Assembly (NCBI RefSeq): GCF_900107095.1
Contig: NZ_FNOR01000002.1
Coordinates: 1 to 64,000 of the forward strand
Length of the DNA stretch: 64,000 nt
Source of the DNA: Collimonas sp. OK242
Lineage (GTDB): Bacteria; Pseudomonadota; Gammaproteobacteria; Burkholderiales; Burkholderiaceae_D
Direction of reading: 5' to 3'
Shown here: positions 63,630 to 64,000 of the stretch, piece by piece
How positions within the stretch are numbered: the first letter of the stretch is position 1
Layout: each line of letters opens with the position of its first letter
Notes under the pieces: generated by a model
The model's database searches: none
What the model was told of the DNA's origin: nothing
What the model saw: only the letters and a program-made list of their open reading frames with translations
Translations under genes and position numbers: made by a program

Positions 63630-63661
63630 GCAATTAAATGAGTTACGGGAACGGGGAAGTC

Positions 63662-64000
63662 ATGAAATCGCAGCAACGACAAACACAGCAGCAAGCCGTA
63701 TTTAGCGCGCCGGACCGCCTGGCGTTGACGCTGTCGGAGCATTCCGCTCCGCGTTCCTGGATGCGGCGGACGGCGAAAGCCATGCTCGCCCTGTATCTTT
63801 GCCAGACCATCTTTGCCGTGTTGCCGGCACAGGCCGGAGTAAACCTGCCGATTGCGCCGTCGCCAAATGCGCCTGCCGGCCAGCGTCCGTTGATGGACGC
63901 GGCACAGAACGGCGTGCCGATTGTACTGATCGCGCCACCGAGCGCCGGCGGCGTTTCGCGCAATCAATACGATCAGTTCAACGTCAATCCCAACGGTTTG
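63662..64000 (+). CDS. TpsA exoprotein, filamentous haemagglutinin type (3' truncated by window edge)
   Basis: The frame is open from ATG 63662 (GGGGAAG upstream) to the window end, giving 113 codons. It has a long N-terminal extension (MKSQQRQTQQQAVFSAPDRL...) before a signal-peptide core (MLALYLCQTIFAVLPAQAG), as in large TpsA adhesins with extended signal peptides. The mature start GVNLPIAPSPNAP ... GVPIVLIAPPSAGGVSRNQYDQFNV is the TPS secretion domain signature (G-x-S-x-N-x-Y-x-x-F-N-V). The rest of the protein, including any toxin or adhesin domain, is outside the window. Confidence 0.9.
   Translation, partial: MKSQQRQTQQQAVFSAPDRLALTLSEHSAPRSWMRRTAKAMLALYLCQTIFAVLPAQAGVNLPIAPSPNAPAGQRPLMDAAQNGVPIVLIAPPSAGGVSRNQYDQFNVNPNGL

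Noticed and set aside
1-64000. tRNA, rRNA, CRISPR arrays, insertion sequences or prophage genes
   Set aside because: Scanning for T-loop sequences, regularly spaced repeats, transposase or integrase motifs gave nothing convincing.

Overview
The window looks like a chromosomal segment of a GC-rich betaproteobacterium of the order Burkholderiales, most likely Oxalobacteraceae (Collimonas/Herbaspirillum-like). This rests on recognisable gene orders (gmk-rpoZ-spoT; thrC-moeA-moaD-moaE followed by clpB), protein flavour and GC-rich codon use; no database search was possible, so the genus is inference. I see no rRNA or tRNA gene, CRISPR array, insertion sequence, integrase or phage module. Most of the window is ordinary, densely packed core genome.

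Left part (1-16.6 kb): the 3' end of an autotransporter, a short H-NS-like gene without the DNA-binding module, two small proteins of unknown role, a membrane diguanylate cyclase, a DUF1178 protein, then leftward gmk-rpoZ-spoT. Rightward follow a DUF2164 gene, thrC, the molybdopterin genes moeA/moaD/moaE, the fluoride channel gene crcB, clpB behind a good sigma-32 promoter, and a second diguanylate cyclase.

Middle part (16.6-48.4 kb): rraA, a two-subunit molybdenum hydroxylase (isoquinoline 1-oxidoreductase type), an OPT transporter, a 1-Cys peroxiredoxin, an ArsR regulator with a His-tailed EamA exporter and an MFS protein plus a divergent DHA2 exporter, a DECR-like SDR, dinB with a perfect LexA box, cardiolipin synthase, a LysE exporter, glutathione reductase, a Tat-exported phosphoesterase convergent with a TonB-dependent receptor, an aldehyde dehydrogenase, a universal stress protein, a CYTH-CHAD protein, a pseudouridine-synthase-like protein lacking the usual catalytic Asp, and a tightly overlapping pqiA-pqiA-pqiB-pqiC operon.

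Right part (48.4-64 kb): ribA, an EF-G gene outside a ribosomal operon, an aminopeptidase P, slyX, then the most interesting locus. This is a dicarboxylate/2-oxoglutarate-type permease gene with tandem 12-bp operator-like repeats, an IHF site, a -24/-12 sigma-54 promoter, a 21-codon leader ORF and mutually exclusive RNA hairpins in its 5' region, followed by its own DctB/DctD-like two-component system. The window ends with an acyltransferase, a Tet-type MFS exporter and a two-partner secretion locus (tpsB complete, tpsA running off the edge).
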